A DNA stretch of 64,000 nucleotides from Chelonoidis abingdonii (lineage: Eukaryota; Chordata; Testudines; Testudinidae): assembly GCF_003597395.2 (NCBI RefSeq), contig NC_133777.1, positions 60,239,253-60,303,252 on the forward strand, given 5' to 3'. The notes under the pieces are model-generated. The model searched no databases and was not told where the DNA came from. It saw only the letters and a list, made by a program, of their open reading frames with translations. Numbering within the stretch: the stretch's first letter is position 1; every line of letters begins with the position of its first letter. Below, one piece after another: positions 9,736 through 21,800 of the stretch. A program made the translations under genes and the position numbers.

Positions 9736-11839
9736 TTCCAAGATATTGATAGACAACTTAAGCATTGGTGTGAGCACTTTTGTGAATTAATGAATAGATC
9801 CCCACAAAGATGTAAATGCAACTTAATCCAAAAGAGAAGTGATCAGAAAACAAAAAATTGACAGTTGAGGAAGTAATGTGTACGGTCAAACATTTACCAA
9901 ATGGTGAATCAACTGGTCTTGACAATATTGTCATCAGAACTCCTAAAGAGTGGTGGCCTGGGCTTAGGTTACTAGTTTCATGGAGCTGTCTTAAAAGTTT
10001 AGGAAACCAGTCATATTCCAGAAGATTAGAAGAGGGGCTATATCATCCCTCAAAAAGGAGAGGGATCAGTTTGCTCAGACTATAAGGGAATAACACTGCT
10101 CTTAGTCTCAGAGAAGATGTTTATGATTATACTACAGAACCAACTGAAATACTGTCTCAGCCCGAAAATGAGAGACAGCTAGTATGGATTCTGTACAGGC
10201 TTATATATGCTGTGCAGAATGTTAATGGAAAAATGATTACAGAAACAAACGGAAGTTTAATACCGCGTTTATAGACTTTGCAGTTACTTTTGACTCAGTG
10301 CGTGAATCAGCATTGTGGGTACTGCTATGAATCTGGAGTACCTGAGGACTTAGTGTGCCTGGTGGAAGAACTGTGTTGCAATACATTTACTTCTGTGAGA
10401 GTCAATTGTTGTATTATAAACTGGTTTTCAGTAGAATCAAGAATATGCCAGGGACGCATTCTCTCACCTATGTTGTTTATAGCAGTGGTTCTCACCTTTC
10501 CAGACTACTGTATCCTTTTCAGGAGTCTGATTTGTCTTGTGTACTCGAAGTTTCACCTCATTTAAAAACTACTTGCTTACAAAATCAGACATAAAAATAC
10601 AAAAGTGTCACAGAACACTATTTCTGAAAAATTGCTTACTTTCTCATTTTGGCTGTATGAAATACTAATTTGTTCTGATTTTGCTAGTGCTTTTTATATA
10701 GCCTGTTATAAAACTGGGCAAATATCTAGATGAGTTGATGTACCACCTGGAAGTCCACTGCGTACCCCACAGGGTACGTGTACCACATGTTTATAGTTCT
10801 AATAGACTATCTGATGACGAAGCTGATTGAGCCCAAAGTAGGTGGAGTGAAATTTAAAGATTAATCTTTAGAGGATCTTACGTATGTGGATGATATTATC
10901 TTACTTGCAGAGACCATTCTTAGCATGTGCAGAACCTGTCTCAGTTGGCATGTGACCAGGATTCATCACTGAATTTGGTATGCTGGTTGGATCATTAGTG
11001 TCTCCGGCTCGAGCCAGGTACTGACGAGGAGCGCAAGGTGAATGCTGATCCATGCCCCCTGAGAGGCCATAAACAAACTAAAACTAAAACTAATGCTAGA
11101 AGAGCTGCAAAAAACTGCAGAATATATGGGACTTAAGATCAATGATGATAAAGCCAAAGCTGTGTGTACCTCCTATAAAACACATGAATGGCCTACTGAC
11201 GTTGCATGTAATGACGCTGAATTGGTAAACAGTTTTATCTATCTTGGTAGTTGGTTGATAGCAGGAGGGTCTATAACTGAAGAAGTTACACATAGGATCA
11301 GACTTCTGTCTGTGTCATTTCAGCATCTTCAGAAACCTCTTTGGCCGGCAGGATGTCTGTATAACAACCAAGTTAAAAGTATTCAACACACCGATAATGA
11401 TAACTCTGTTACATGGAGCAGAAACATGGGTGTTAAAAACACTGGAGGAGAGGAAACAATAGTTTTCAGTGTCAAACGTTACAATGTATCAAGATACGTT
11501 GGTTTGACTTTTGTCACAAATGAGGAAATACTTTAGATGATCTTGGCAAGTTGTAGTTTTGCACCTTTTGAGAACAAGATGGCTGCAGTGGGATGAGGTA
11601 ATCTCCAAAGTACAGAAGCAGGTTTGCTTTTACAGAAGGTTTATAAGAGCTGCGGTTGAAGGAAGCAGAGCACAAGCCTGACCAAGAATGCGGTTAGAAG
11701 ATGCAATTTTGAGGGATTTAAGAAGGCTAAACCTTTCCATATGGACACTTGTTGAAGGAAGAAGACATGCAAGGGACCACTCAAGATAGAAGTCTATTTT
11801 ACATGCCACCACGGCTACATCATAGCCAAATGAATTTGC
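9736..11839 (+). mobile_element. LINE (RTE-like) with RT, inserted in DIRS gag
   Basis: The pieces are in order: QLKHWCEHFCELMNRS (9755-9805), then VEEVMCTVKHLPNGESTGLD (from 9861, the RT entry motif), then a decayed palm with FIDFA and TFDSV near 10265-10300, RICQGRILSPMLFI (10441-10482), EDLTYVDDIILLAET with the intact YxDD core (10870-10915), and GLKINDDKAKA, VNSFIYLGSWL (11135-11260). The C-terminal RLNL/W motif follows near 11730. Frames are broken. It is interrupted by a hAT element at 10483-10788. The RTE assignment is tentative; another apurinic-endonuclease LINE clade is possible. A short 'tctccag' shared by both junctions may be the target duplication. Confidence 0.7.
10483..10788. 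mobile_element. hAT element nested in the LINE, 8-bp TSD GTTTATAG
   Basis: It starts with CAGTGGTTCTCACC, a known amniote hAT terminus (recall). It is flanked by a perfect GTTTATAG duplication at 10475-10482 and 10789-10796. The internal text 'gtaccacctggaagtccac' and 'ccccacagggtacgtgtacc' is the usual right side of this family, but the terminal inverse repeat itself is lost at the right end. The LINE frame before and after rejoins across the duplication. Confidence 0.88.
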
Positions 11840-12030
11840 TGCTTCCTTTCTCCAGCTATGCGTACGAAACCAGCAGGAATTGTTAGCAAAATATGATTTT
11901 GTAAACTGGGGTGCAGTGTCGAAGTTCACTGACAAGCTGCCTGAAGATATAAGGGAGGAGTTACGGGCTTTCTTGGCAGAAGGCTGTTTGGTGACCAAGA
12001 CATCAGTGTAGTTGGCACTCGATGTGGCCG
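11840..12030 (+). pseudogene. DIRS-like gag remnant (copy 2), C-terminal part
   Basis: It resumes after the LINE with LQLCVRNQQELLAKYDFVNW followed by KFTDKLPEDIREEL. This fits the DIRS gag C-terminal core (LQLR..N.QALL..YD...W). Open for about 55 codons, then lost. Confidence 0.62.
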
Positions 12031-12321
12031 GTGCTTTTTACAGGGGATTTCCCAGTAAAATGAGAAGCTTGTAGTTTCCTGAGTGGAATATGCCTATGAA
12101 CCATGTCTCAAAGAACAGTTACGTTGCAAGTAAATTACTATTTTTTCCCCCTCCTTAACCTTTTCCCAAACAGTGCTTGTATAGTGAGCTGTGCTGGTTT
12201 TGTGGGCAGGGGAAGCCTATATATCCTCTCTTTGTGAGTGGTTTGCCTCTTTACCTGCTTAAAAAAATAAATAAAATAATGTCATCCAGATGAGTACTGG
12301 TATGATAAACTTATGGATTAC

Positions 12322-12353
12322 TATAGTGGATCAGACCAGAGGTTCATCTAGTA
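12322..12353. repeat. Interspersed repeat, left half (split by Tigger)
   Basis: 'tggatcagaccagaggttca' followed by 'tctagta' is a common amniote repeat. It is cut at a TA and resumes at 14839 with 'tcctatctctaatagtagcc'. Confidence 0.7.
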
Positions 12354-12516
12354 TAGTAACTTCTCGCTTAGCCTTGTAGTTATGTTCCTGAAAAAATGCT
12401 ACTTTAAGGGAAACGATGTTAAGCGAATCCAATTTCCTCATAAGAATTAATGTAAATGTGAGGGTTAGGTTCCAGGGAAATTTTTTTCACCAGACAAAAA
12501 AACTATATATTATATA

Positions 12517-12838
12517 AAAAGCGACAAAGAGTCCTGTGGCACCTTATAGACTAACAGAAGTATTGGAGCATAAGCTTTAATGGGTGAATACCCACTTTGT
12601 CAGACGCATGTGGTGGAAATTTCCAGAGGCAGGTATAAATATACAGGCAAGAATCAGTCTAGAGATAACAAGGTTAGTTCAGTCAGGGAGGATGAGGCCT
12701 TCTTCTAGCAGGTGAGGTGTGAACACCAAGGAGGGAGAAACTGCTTTTGTAGTTGGCTAGCCACTCAGTCTTTGTTTAATCCTGAGCTGATGGTGTCAAA
12801 TTTGCAAATTAACTGAAGTTCAGCAGTTTCTCTTATAT
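12517..12838 (-). mobile_element. Penelope-like element, 3'-terminal fragment
   Basis: It starts with 'gtcctgtggcaccttatag', then 'agcataagctttaatgggtg'. The pattern follows the Penelope terminus at 905-990 but belongs to a somewhat different subfamily. Only non-coding 3' sequence is present. It sits inside the Tigger element. Confidence 0.72.
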
Positions 12839-13022
12839 ATGCATGCACACAGTATATGTTTTAAACAAACAATTTAATACCGTTCACAGCTATGATGATT
12901 GTGAAGCTTGGTTGAAGTGGTGAAGTTAGAGGGTGGGATATTTCCCAGAGAATGCCTTGCTGCTAAATGATGAGCTAGCACTCGGCTGAGCCCTCGAGGG
13001 TTAACACGTTGTTAATGTAGCC

Positions 13023-13056
13023 CAGTGTTTCTCAAACTGGGGCTGCCGCTTGTGTA
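13023..13056. repeat. Short hAT end fragment (CAGTGTTTCTCAAAC)
   Basis: CAGTGTTTCTCAAACTGGGG plus 'gccgcttgtgtag' matches the terminus of the hAT family seen inverted at 38112-38285. The rest of the element is missing here. Confidence 0.5.
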
Positions 13057-13194
13057 GAGAAGAAGAGAGGAATGCACACTTCCCCTTTAAGAAAGCTGAC
13101 CCACTCGTAAGTGCATTGTCTTTTTAAGTGGATCAGGAAGATGAGACAGTAGCTGCTGCCCCAAGCTCGCTCTGTCTCTCTCTGACCATGTCCC

Positions 13195-13497
13195 CAGGGG
13201 TGGCTTCAAGCACCAGCGCAGCAAGTGTGTGCCTGGGGCGGCAAGCGATGTGGGGGTGGCCTGCTGGTCGCTGTGAGGGCCGCAGTCAGGAAGCCTTCGG
13301 TGGCGTTCTGCGGGAGGTCTGCCGGTCCCGCGGCTTCACCGGTAATTCGGCGGTGGGTGCACCAAAGGTGCAGGACCGGCAGATCACCCACAGAACCGCC
13401 GCCGATTCCGCATGACTGGTGGACCTCCCGCAGAAACGCTGCTGAAGGCTGCCTGATTGCCGTGCTTGGGGCGGCAAAAAACATAGAGCCGCCCCTG
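13195..13497. mobile_element. hAT MITE copy 2 with perfect 8-bp TSD
   Basis: It begins CAGGGGTGGCTTCA and ends TAGAGCCGCCCCTG, inverse repeats. The target duplication CATGTCCC is exact at 13187-13194 and 13498-13505. It is the same family as 4726-4895. Several overlapping GC-rich open frames cross it and are artefacts. Confidence 0.93.
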
Positions 13498-13830
13498 CAT
13501 GTCCCCACCCTTCTCTATATGGAGAAGGGGTAAGCGGGGTGTAGGAGGAGGGGGACACCCTGACATTAGCCGATGCCCCCCCTGCCCAGCAAGTAGGAGG
13601 TTCGGGGAGCAGCTCCAAGGCAGAGGGCAGGAGCAGCACATGGCAGTGGTGGGAGGGACAGCTGAACTGCCCGGCAATTGATAGCCTGCTGAGCGGCTGC
13701 TGCACAGGGAACTTAAGGGAGCGGGGAGCTGATGGGGGCTTCCGATACACCCTGGTTACAAGCCCCCACCTGCTAGCTGCAACGGGCTGCTCTTCCTGCA
13801 AGCAGTGGACAAAGCAGGAGGCTGCCAAAT

Positions 13831-14744
13831 GACAAAGTTAGAAGGGAGCTATCATAAGCATTCCCAAATCTGGACCTTAGCGTCCAGAAATCTGGGTGCC
13901 TGCATGAACCCTTCTAAGCTTAATTATCAGCTTAGATCTTATCTCGCTGCCGCCATCCAAAAATTCCAGTGTTTTGGCTCACTCTGGTCTCCCCAAAACC
14001 TTCCCTAGGGAACCCCCAAGACTCAGATGCCTTGAGTCTACAACAAAGGGAAATAACCCACTTCCCTTCCCCCTCTTCCACATTCAGAATCTCTCTGGCT
14101 AACCTGAAGTTACTGATGCAATCTCTTTACATCACATACCAAGAGCATGTCTCCTCTCTTCCACAAAGAGACAAACCCAAATACAAGGAAACAGAAAAGA
14201 TTCTATCTCTCTTCCCCTTAGATTCTCCCCCACCAATTTCCTGGTGCTGCAGAGATTTACCTCCGTAGATCTAACAAAGAGAATTTCCTCCCTTTCGTCC
14301 CTTAGCCTACCAGAGAGAAACTCAAACAAGTCTTAAAAAGAAAGCTTTATATAAAAAAGAAAGAAAACCATATGAACATGATCTCTGCATCAAGCTAACA
14401 TACACAGGGTATTCTTAAAAGAAAAATATGAATAAACAGCCTTCAAAAGAGAATACAATTTAAACGTTCCAGCAACTAAACACATGTAAATACAGAAAAA
14501 CAATAACAACCTATTGTTTTTTCTACCTTTGTACTTACAACTTTGAAACTGAAGATTAGAATCTTACAGATAGAAAAAGACCCCTCTCATAGCTGAGAGC
14601 CGGACAAAGACACAGACCCAAACATTCCCTCCCCTGAGCTTTGAAAAATCCGGTTTCCTGATTGGTCCTGTGGTCAGGTGTTTGGTTCCCTTTGTTAACC
14701 CTTTACAGGTGAAAGAAACATTAACCCTTAGCTATCTATTTATG
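13831..14744 (-). mobile_element. Probable solo LTR (antisense)
   Basis: On the minus strand the block starts TGTCATAAATAG and ends CTAACTTTGTCA, the TG...CA ends of an LTR. It interrupts the Tigger body: 'gctgccaaa' before and 'ggagcattgcac' after are adjacent in the element in my recall. No gag, pol or env and no second LTR nearby. No clear target duplication, so the class (ERV or Gypsy) is open. Confidence 0.62.
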
Positions 14745-14838
14745 ACAGGAGCATTGCACAATATTAAATGAGAATGTTCCATAGTTGATCAGCAACAAAA
14801 CAACGTTAACCGGGATGACTTTAAGTGAGGAGTTACTG

Positions 14839-15010
14839 TATCCTATCTCTAATAGTAGCCAGTACCAGTTGTTTCAGAGGAAAAAACTCTGCACTAGGCA
14901 GCTGAGGAATAATTTTCACCCAGGAAAAGCTTCTTCTGACTACCAATAGTTAGAGGTTGGTTTCTGCCCTGAAGTTGATAGTTAAATATTTTTTATTAAC
15001 TTCTGTATAT
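14839..15010. repeat. Interspersed repeat, right half (split by Tigger)
   Basis: It continues the 12322-12353 repeat: 'aatagtagccagtaccag', 'ttagaggttggtttctgccc'. Left and right halves join at the duplicated TA, giving the pre-insertion site. Confidence 0.7.
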
Positions 15011-15759
15011 TCTTGTTAGTTATATAAACATCTAATCCTTTTATAAATCCTGCTAAATTGTATAATAATATTGTATATTTTGGTAGTATTCTCCATCTTG
15101 TTCCTTGTACAGCCTAATGTATTATTTTGGATTTTTCACTTCTGTTGGACATTGAGCTCTCTGCAATGATGATCATATTCTTTTCGTAAATTGATAGTTA
15201 ATTTAGAATAAGTAGTTCAAATTATTCCTCCTGATATGTCTTAAATTGCAAAATGCAAAGTAATTAGTTGGGAAGCAGGGAGTTTGCTCCCTCTTTTTGG
15301 AATGTTTTTTCATAATTCAAGCAACTTTTTCTAAGAAATAATTAATGAATGTATTCACTTTTCTTATTTGTTTCTATTGTCTTCATAAAATTTTTGTATA
15401 ATGGTCTACATAATCAACACAGCTAAACACTTACGGATTCCATGTAAGAGAGTTTTGCTTTCCTATCTGCATTTCTAGAGAACTAAAATTTGACTTGATT
15501 TGGTGAATTAACTTTCTCAAGAAGAAAAGTTAGAAGTCTCAAGATCTTTATTTGTACAAATAGGATGATAATGCAGTTTGCTTTATTGGGTGTTTATTTT
15601 AGAAATGGCATTCAAGTTTGTAACTGAAAAAAATTATTGGCTTGTGGTACCTTCACAAATAAATGTGACTGCTGCTTTTAATTTTTGTTTTTCTTTTAAC
15701 TTCACTTCAGTTTTTGTAACTTGTCACTGGAATTAAGACACAAATGTAACTTTTAACAG
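15011..15759 (+). other. ZNF280D: ZNF280D intron upstream of exon A, nothing recognised
   Basis: AT-rich. No open frame, repeat or upstream exon was recognised. The expected acidic N-terminal exon is not here. Confidence 0.5.
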
Positions 15760-15825
15760 ATATATTGAACAGAGTCAACCTCAGCTCATCACGAACGGGG
15801 ATACAGAATGGTGCACCTAGTAGAG
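15760..15825 (+). CDS. ZNF280D: ZNF280D exon A (first exon seen)
   Basis: The acceptor is aacag and the donor is gtactg. The exon starts with two bases of a split codon and ends with one. It encodes ILNRVN followed by a Ser/Arg/Gly-rich stretch (NGAPSRG). This matches the N-terminal linker of the family that follows the acidic region and precedes the fingers. The preceding exon, which should end in a single A to complete an Asn codon, was not found in 1-15759. Confidence 0.82.
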
Positions 15826-18800
15826 GTACTGCATTGTCCTAATATGGTAATTTAAAAAAAAAAAACTTAATGAAACATCCAGCTGTAATACTATGTAATG
15901 ATTATTCTGGAATTCTGTGTAACAGGTACAGTTACTACATTCAAGCCTGCCAGTCAACACTGTACAACTCCTGCATCCAGTCCGGGTGCTGTCACTGTTT
16001 CACCAGTCTTTCAGTCTGTATCCAGACCTGCAACTAGCTCTGTAGCCGTTCAGCCATTGTCTAGACCAGTGACTGTTTCAGGAACTTCACAGACACTACA
16101 GAGACCTATTGCTGGATGTTTATCAGCTCAGCAGATACCCGGGTCAAATTCTGGAATATCACAGCCTGTTAGCAGACCTGTAACCGTTCCAGTAACGACA
16201 GAGCCAGTATCAAGAGATATTACAATTCCTGTAATGGGTCAACCTGTACCGAGGCCAGTGGCTGCAGTAACAGCACAACCTGTAATATTAAATCAGGTAA
16301 ATTTTTATTAACTTATAAAGCTCAAGGTTTAATTGTAGTTAAATTAATGAAGTACAAAAAGTGGATATTGCTTATTGTATATTCACATCACTTCACAAAA
16401 TTTCAGTTTCAAAGTACCTTGTGGTTTTTGTAGAAATTTACTAAATATGTTATGACACATAGATTCCCTTTCAGGAACTTTAGTATTAAATAGGCTTTTT
16501 ACTACATTGTGTTTGATGTTGTTCAATTTGTTTGAAGCTTAAGGCCTCAATTTTTCAAAGACTTTGGCAGCTGGTTAACTTTACACAGGAGTAATTACAA
16601 GGACAATGTATTTTTGTGTACAAAGTTCTGCATTTGCATAAGTGTTTACAGGACCTGGGCTTTAGTAAAATTTTGATTTTCTGTATGTTGTAATTGTAAA
16701 AATAATTAATTACTCATAGTTTTAAAATCCTTTGCAATGTTTTCCATTGTTTAATTTACTCTTACAAGAATGCTAAGATTTGAAATTTCCTTTTTTTATT
16801 ATTCTGCAGTTTAATTAAGTGGATGTTTAATACTACTGCTTTAGAACAAAAAAGTAGAAAAATTAGAATATCGCCTGGGTGAACAAATTGGTAGTCCAGT
16901 AGCCTCGGTATAGGGAATAGACTTAAGTGTGTAATCTAGAGTTTGCGGTGCCATTATTTGATATCAGGTTTAAAAAGTTGCAAACAAGGTGATAACTCGG
17001 GTAGGTCTACACTACAAAATGATATTGACCTAAGTTATGTCAATGCACAGCGATGGCATTAATTAAATTGCTTTTGCATGTCCACACTACACTCCTTGTT
17101 TTGGTGGTGTGCGTCTTCATCAGGAGTATTGGCACCAATTTAATTGTCAGCATGGGGCATAGTGGGATGACTTCTGAAAGGCAGCAGCAGTCGATGTAAG
17201 CAACACAGCATTGACACTGACGCTGTGTCAACCTAACTACATTGATATTGATTCTATGCCTCTCATAGAGATGGAGTTATTAAATCAGTGTAGTGGGCGA
17301 GTTACATTGGTGGGAGTGACATTTTAGTGTAGACACTTACAGAGTTTAGGTCAATGTAAGCTGTCTTATGTTGTCTTAACTCTGTAGTACAGACCAGGCC
17401 CTAGATATGTGATAGTGTTTGGTAAACTTGTTTTTTTTCCCTCTCTTATTGGTATTAATCTTAAAATGTGTTGCTGATTCCCCTGTTGAATGGGAAATCT
17501 GTTTACTCCATTAAAGTATCTGAGTGCAGGCAGCTAGCATGAACATTTTAAAATGTAAACATTTGGTATCCTTCTTAAGATTATTTGCTGAATCTACAGT
17601 TCTTCCCCATCCCCTGCCCCCCTTAGCCATCTTTTAGACAAGGATACCAATTAAAGTGTTCTGTTTGTGTTGGGTAGTTAAATTTCTTGCAGATTCATTA
17701 TGGAAGAATCCAGACTCAAAGTTTTCAGTTCTCAGCAGTTTGTCAATCACATTGCTTTCTGTGCGAGACCCACTTTTGGGGACATCTCATAAAATTGATT
17801 GTTTAAAGCTAATTACTCAACAACAGTAGTCCCAGCTCTTTGAGAGATAAGGGATTTATGGCTATACTGGATCAAACTCCTGAGGATTGTTAGGAGGATA
17901 ATCTTCTTCAAAGACATGACAACCATAGCACAGTAATTTTGGGAGACTTCCTGTCTCAATGATCAAGTTTGGTTCCAGTAAGGCTTTTCAGTTCTTGAGT
18001 AAGTCAGAGAACAGGCTCAGTGATGAGGCAGAGGCGCATTCTGACTAACTTGTATCAGTGTGTCCTGTTTCTTCACTGAGTAGAGATTGTCTTACTATAA
18101 GAAATTGTGGGCAGGGATACTAGCTGAAATCGGGTTCTCAAGATGACAAACACAGATGATAAGTGTAAACATCAACGTGTATTCAGTTCTGGTGGTGGTG
18201 GTTCTTTGCATTTGCAGATGCAGGAACTTGTATCAACCTTGCACTTGACCTTTCGCTGAGGTCATAAAACTGATGTTTAAAGCATGCTTTGAGATATCTA
18301 TCCAATAGAGATTGCGACTTCTAAGGCATTGGAAGTCATTGATTCATTTTGCATATGAAATGACTGAACCAGATTGTGCAAGAAGAGTACTTGAAAATGA
18401 AATTTTCATGGGTTGTCATTCTACCATACAGTTCATAGGATATCATGGTCTGTGAATATCCATCTCACCTCTTTCTACATTCTCTCTGGCCAGGTAACTT
18501 CATTGTGTGCTGGGAAATGTACATGTGCTACCATTCATCCCAACAAAAGCATCTTTAATTCTCTCCAAAATAATGGTGATAACTACATAAACATTTTGGA
18601 AGTGTGGATATAGAGCTATGATACCATACTCAGATGATTGATTTGTATTAAGACATAAAGGACTTCAGTGGAGATATTGTATCAGCTGATGATCTGGCCC
18701 ATCATCTTTCAAGTGTAGACAGTATGCACAGTCTTCCACACCACCTTGAAGCTTGATAATGCACAGGTCAAAAAGAACTCTGGAAACTAATCCCAAATCA

Positions 18801-21800
18801 TTAGTAATATTTTTAACATAACCAAAAGGATAACTCATTTTTTCAGAGCTGCTGTTAAAGATCTGTCTCAATTTGGTAAGGTTGGATGAGGAGTTCATTT
18901 GAGGAAAGGAAGACTTGAGGGTTTTTTTTCCTTTGCGTTATTCAGGGTCTGCATTGAAGGAATTTACAAAAAAAGATTGCCACTGATGTGTGCTCTCATT
19001 CTGTTGAAATCTGTCTTGGCACTGGTGGGGGCCTCAACTGGACAAGCCATATTTGTTTTTAGCACTATTAATTAGACTTTCTTTCAGCAGGCTTAATCAG
19101 TGTAGTGGTACAAATTTGTAGTAAAAATATAAATTGCTATAGTTGCTAAAGGGTTGTCTTGTGAATGGAAAGGTACAACTGTGAATGGGACGTGTTTCAT
19201 GAGATCTTTGTAACAAAATCTGGTCTACCCTATGAAAGTCACTTGGAAAATGGAGTTATCATGGTCAAGTTTTCAGTTTCATCATGCAAGTTGGGAGGAA
19301 GGGGTGAAAAGGACACATTTATTCACAGTAAAGGAAAAATCATCAGAGGAGAGAAATCAGTTTGCTAAGAATTTGCTGTTAGTATCCAGGTCTAAGAGCA
19401 CCATTTGTGGATACCTTCAACATACTTCAGATCTGCTGGCACAAGTCACTAGAGGAGAGGCATAGGACCCAAGTCGTGTGCCTTTTCCAGATGATCTTCT
19501 TGTTGTGGCAAGCCTCCTTACCCAGGGTTTCATTTTGCTTTGTATTCTCCCACAGTTTTAATCCAGTGCTAAGTAGGTTGTGGACTCTGCTCTTTGAGCC
19601 TTTGGCTTCTTTTCTTTTTAAAGAAACAATCTTTTTTAAAAATACTCTCTATGCTAGGGGAAAAAATACATCTAGGTATCTGCATGAAACTGATATCCTG
19701 AGAAAGGGAAATAAAATAAGTCAGTCTTGATAAGGAAGAGTTGAGGACAGGCTTGGATTTGGGTTTTGGCCTATTTTTGTACATTGTTGTTAAGTTAAAA
19801 CTAAAAATGAACCCAGCTCTATTATCTGGTTGTTCTTAATTCATTATGCTGCTTCTGGAAATTGCATATATTCTATATAAAGTTTTTGTGTGGAGTGGCC
19901 ATTTGAATGAATTGGCACTTATGACATGGCAGGTAACATGTGAACATTTTAAGACGAGTTAACTTTGTGAATGCTTCTGGATTATAACTAAGAAGACATT
20001 TAGAATTTCAGTGGTTATTATTGGCTTCAGAAATAACCCATTGGGATGAATTAAGATGCATAGGTTTCTATGTTGTTGAATATGCAGCCACAAACACAGT
20101 ATATTTATTGGTTTCTGTTTTGAAGGTTATAATTGGTACTAGGAGGGTATATACTTTAAATGAGGACTTCAGCTCTGGAAAATAGGATAAAAACTGCAAG
20201 AAGACCCTAAAATTATGTGTGTCATGAGTTGTCTTCACCTGGAAATTTTCATGGTTTTCATTAATTATTAACAATTAGCTCTTTTCTGGAATGCTCTAAA
20301 ATAACTTCACTACTGCATAGCTCACTATAAAAATATTAATGATATATTGATCCTTCTTTTATGATCATGAAAGAATTGCCTAACCTAAATACTGATTATG
20401 GCTTCTGAATCTTGGTTTGAATTGGTGCTTGAAGAGGTGGCACTTAAAAACCCCCAGAATAACTGATCTTGCTCTGTTTGTGTTAAGAAGTTTCTGTTAA
20501 CTATGAGTTTACATTGGGTTCTGATTTGTATCCTTTAAAATGCAGTTAGCTAGCTGTGGAAATAATGAGTAAGGTCTCTAAATTTAAATTGAAAGGAAGA
20601 AAGTGGGCAAATGCTTAGGCAAAAAAATCCTCTTAATTAGAAACCCTAGCAGATTTAGGATAAATTAGCTAGTAAACTCTGTTTTTATTCAGATAAATAA
20701 ATCAGTAGTATGCATACTTTCCCTAAAATGTACAGAACCTACACATGCGCGCTCTCACTGGATAAATCAACCACAGATGAACCAGGTCAGGTTTTAATTG
20801 TTTTAAAGAATTTATATTATTATTATTTTGCCAGATGGTAATTATAACTTCAGTATTTACAGAGTACGTGTTTAAATTATCTGAATCCAATTGTAGTTAC
20901 AAAAAACAAGCATAAGATACTGTAAGTTGCATTTGTATATTGATTTTTTTTGTATGCAAATTTCAAAATGCTTTATAAAGATTAAGTCCCAATTTCCCTC
21001 TCCCCCCTTTTGAAAATGGCTTATCAGGGTTATATTGCGAGTTCTTCACAAGCTGTACCAAATAATACTTCGGGCATACTGTTCGGCTTGAGACAGAAGT
21101 CAGGAGTTCCTCACTACCAGAGTGGATCAGTGGTGACTATGACAGGTGAGTGTATGTTAGTAAAAGCTTTTTTTCTTTTTTTTTTAAGAGTAAAAGTATA
21201 GAGTGTTTGGGTTATAATTTTAATAGAGGTTTCAGAACATAGGACAGTTTATTAGTGTTTGTAAAATAGTAGTATTGTTGTCCGTGTTACGAAGAAAGAT
21301 TTGGAGCATTACCCTTAAAATATACTTTCCAATAAAGTCTTGTTCTTGTGAACTCACGTTACATGATGACTCCAATCAATATATGGTTATGATTTTTGTC
21401 TGTCTGTGTTAAAAAATTACTGCCAGACTCACTGAAATGACTTTTTTTGGCAGGCAAAGGTTCATTTGCAGCATATGCAGCTCTCTCTGGATGACATTGA
21501 TAAAAGTGTCTGTCAGTCAGCCAGTGAGAGCCCATGGAACAACTTCCTGAGTCTGCACAGTGGATTCCCTAAATGTCAATCTCTGTTTCCTGATTGCTGT
21601 ATATAGCAATTGGACTAGACAGATCAAAGGGATCTGTTCTGGGAAACTGGGGAGGGGAAAGAATGCTTGTCATGAGCCTCTGAAGTATTTTTTATTTTTT
21701 TTTAAATTATTTATTTTTAGTTGCAGAAACTGTTTTATCTGGCTGAAGAAAATTGTATTTATTTGAAATACTGATTAGAATATATAAAGTTAAATTACAT

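Larger units (their letters stand above)
12354..14838. mobile_element. Tigger/mariner-like DNA transposon, heavily invaded
   Basis: The left end TAGTAACTTCTCGCTTA and the inverse of the right end (CAGTAACTCCTCACTTAA) agree at most positions. Both sides are flanked by TA (12352-12353 and 14839-14840), the target of Tc1/mariner/pogo elements. No transposase is visible. The internal sequence around 13040-13190 and 13500-13830 matches the GC-rich body of this family in my recall. The element has been opened by a Penelope fragment, a hAT MITE and a probable LTR. Confidence 0.8.

Noticed and set aside
13206..13828. Open frames up to 180 codons on both strands
   Set aside because: They cross the hAT MITE boundary and its target duplication into the Tigger body; composition-driven artefacts.
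1..15759. Upstream ZNF280D exon with the acidic N-terminus
   Set aside because: I looked for the Glu/Asp-rich coding stretch and an exon ending in phase 1 with A and found none; it probably lies upstream of the window.
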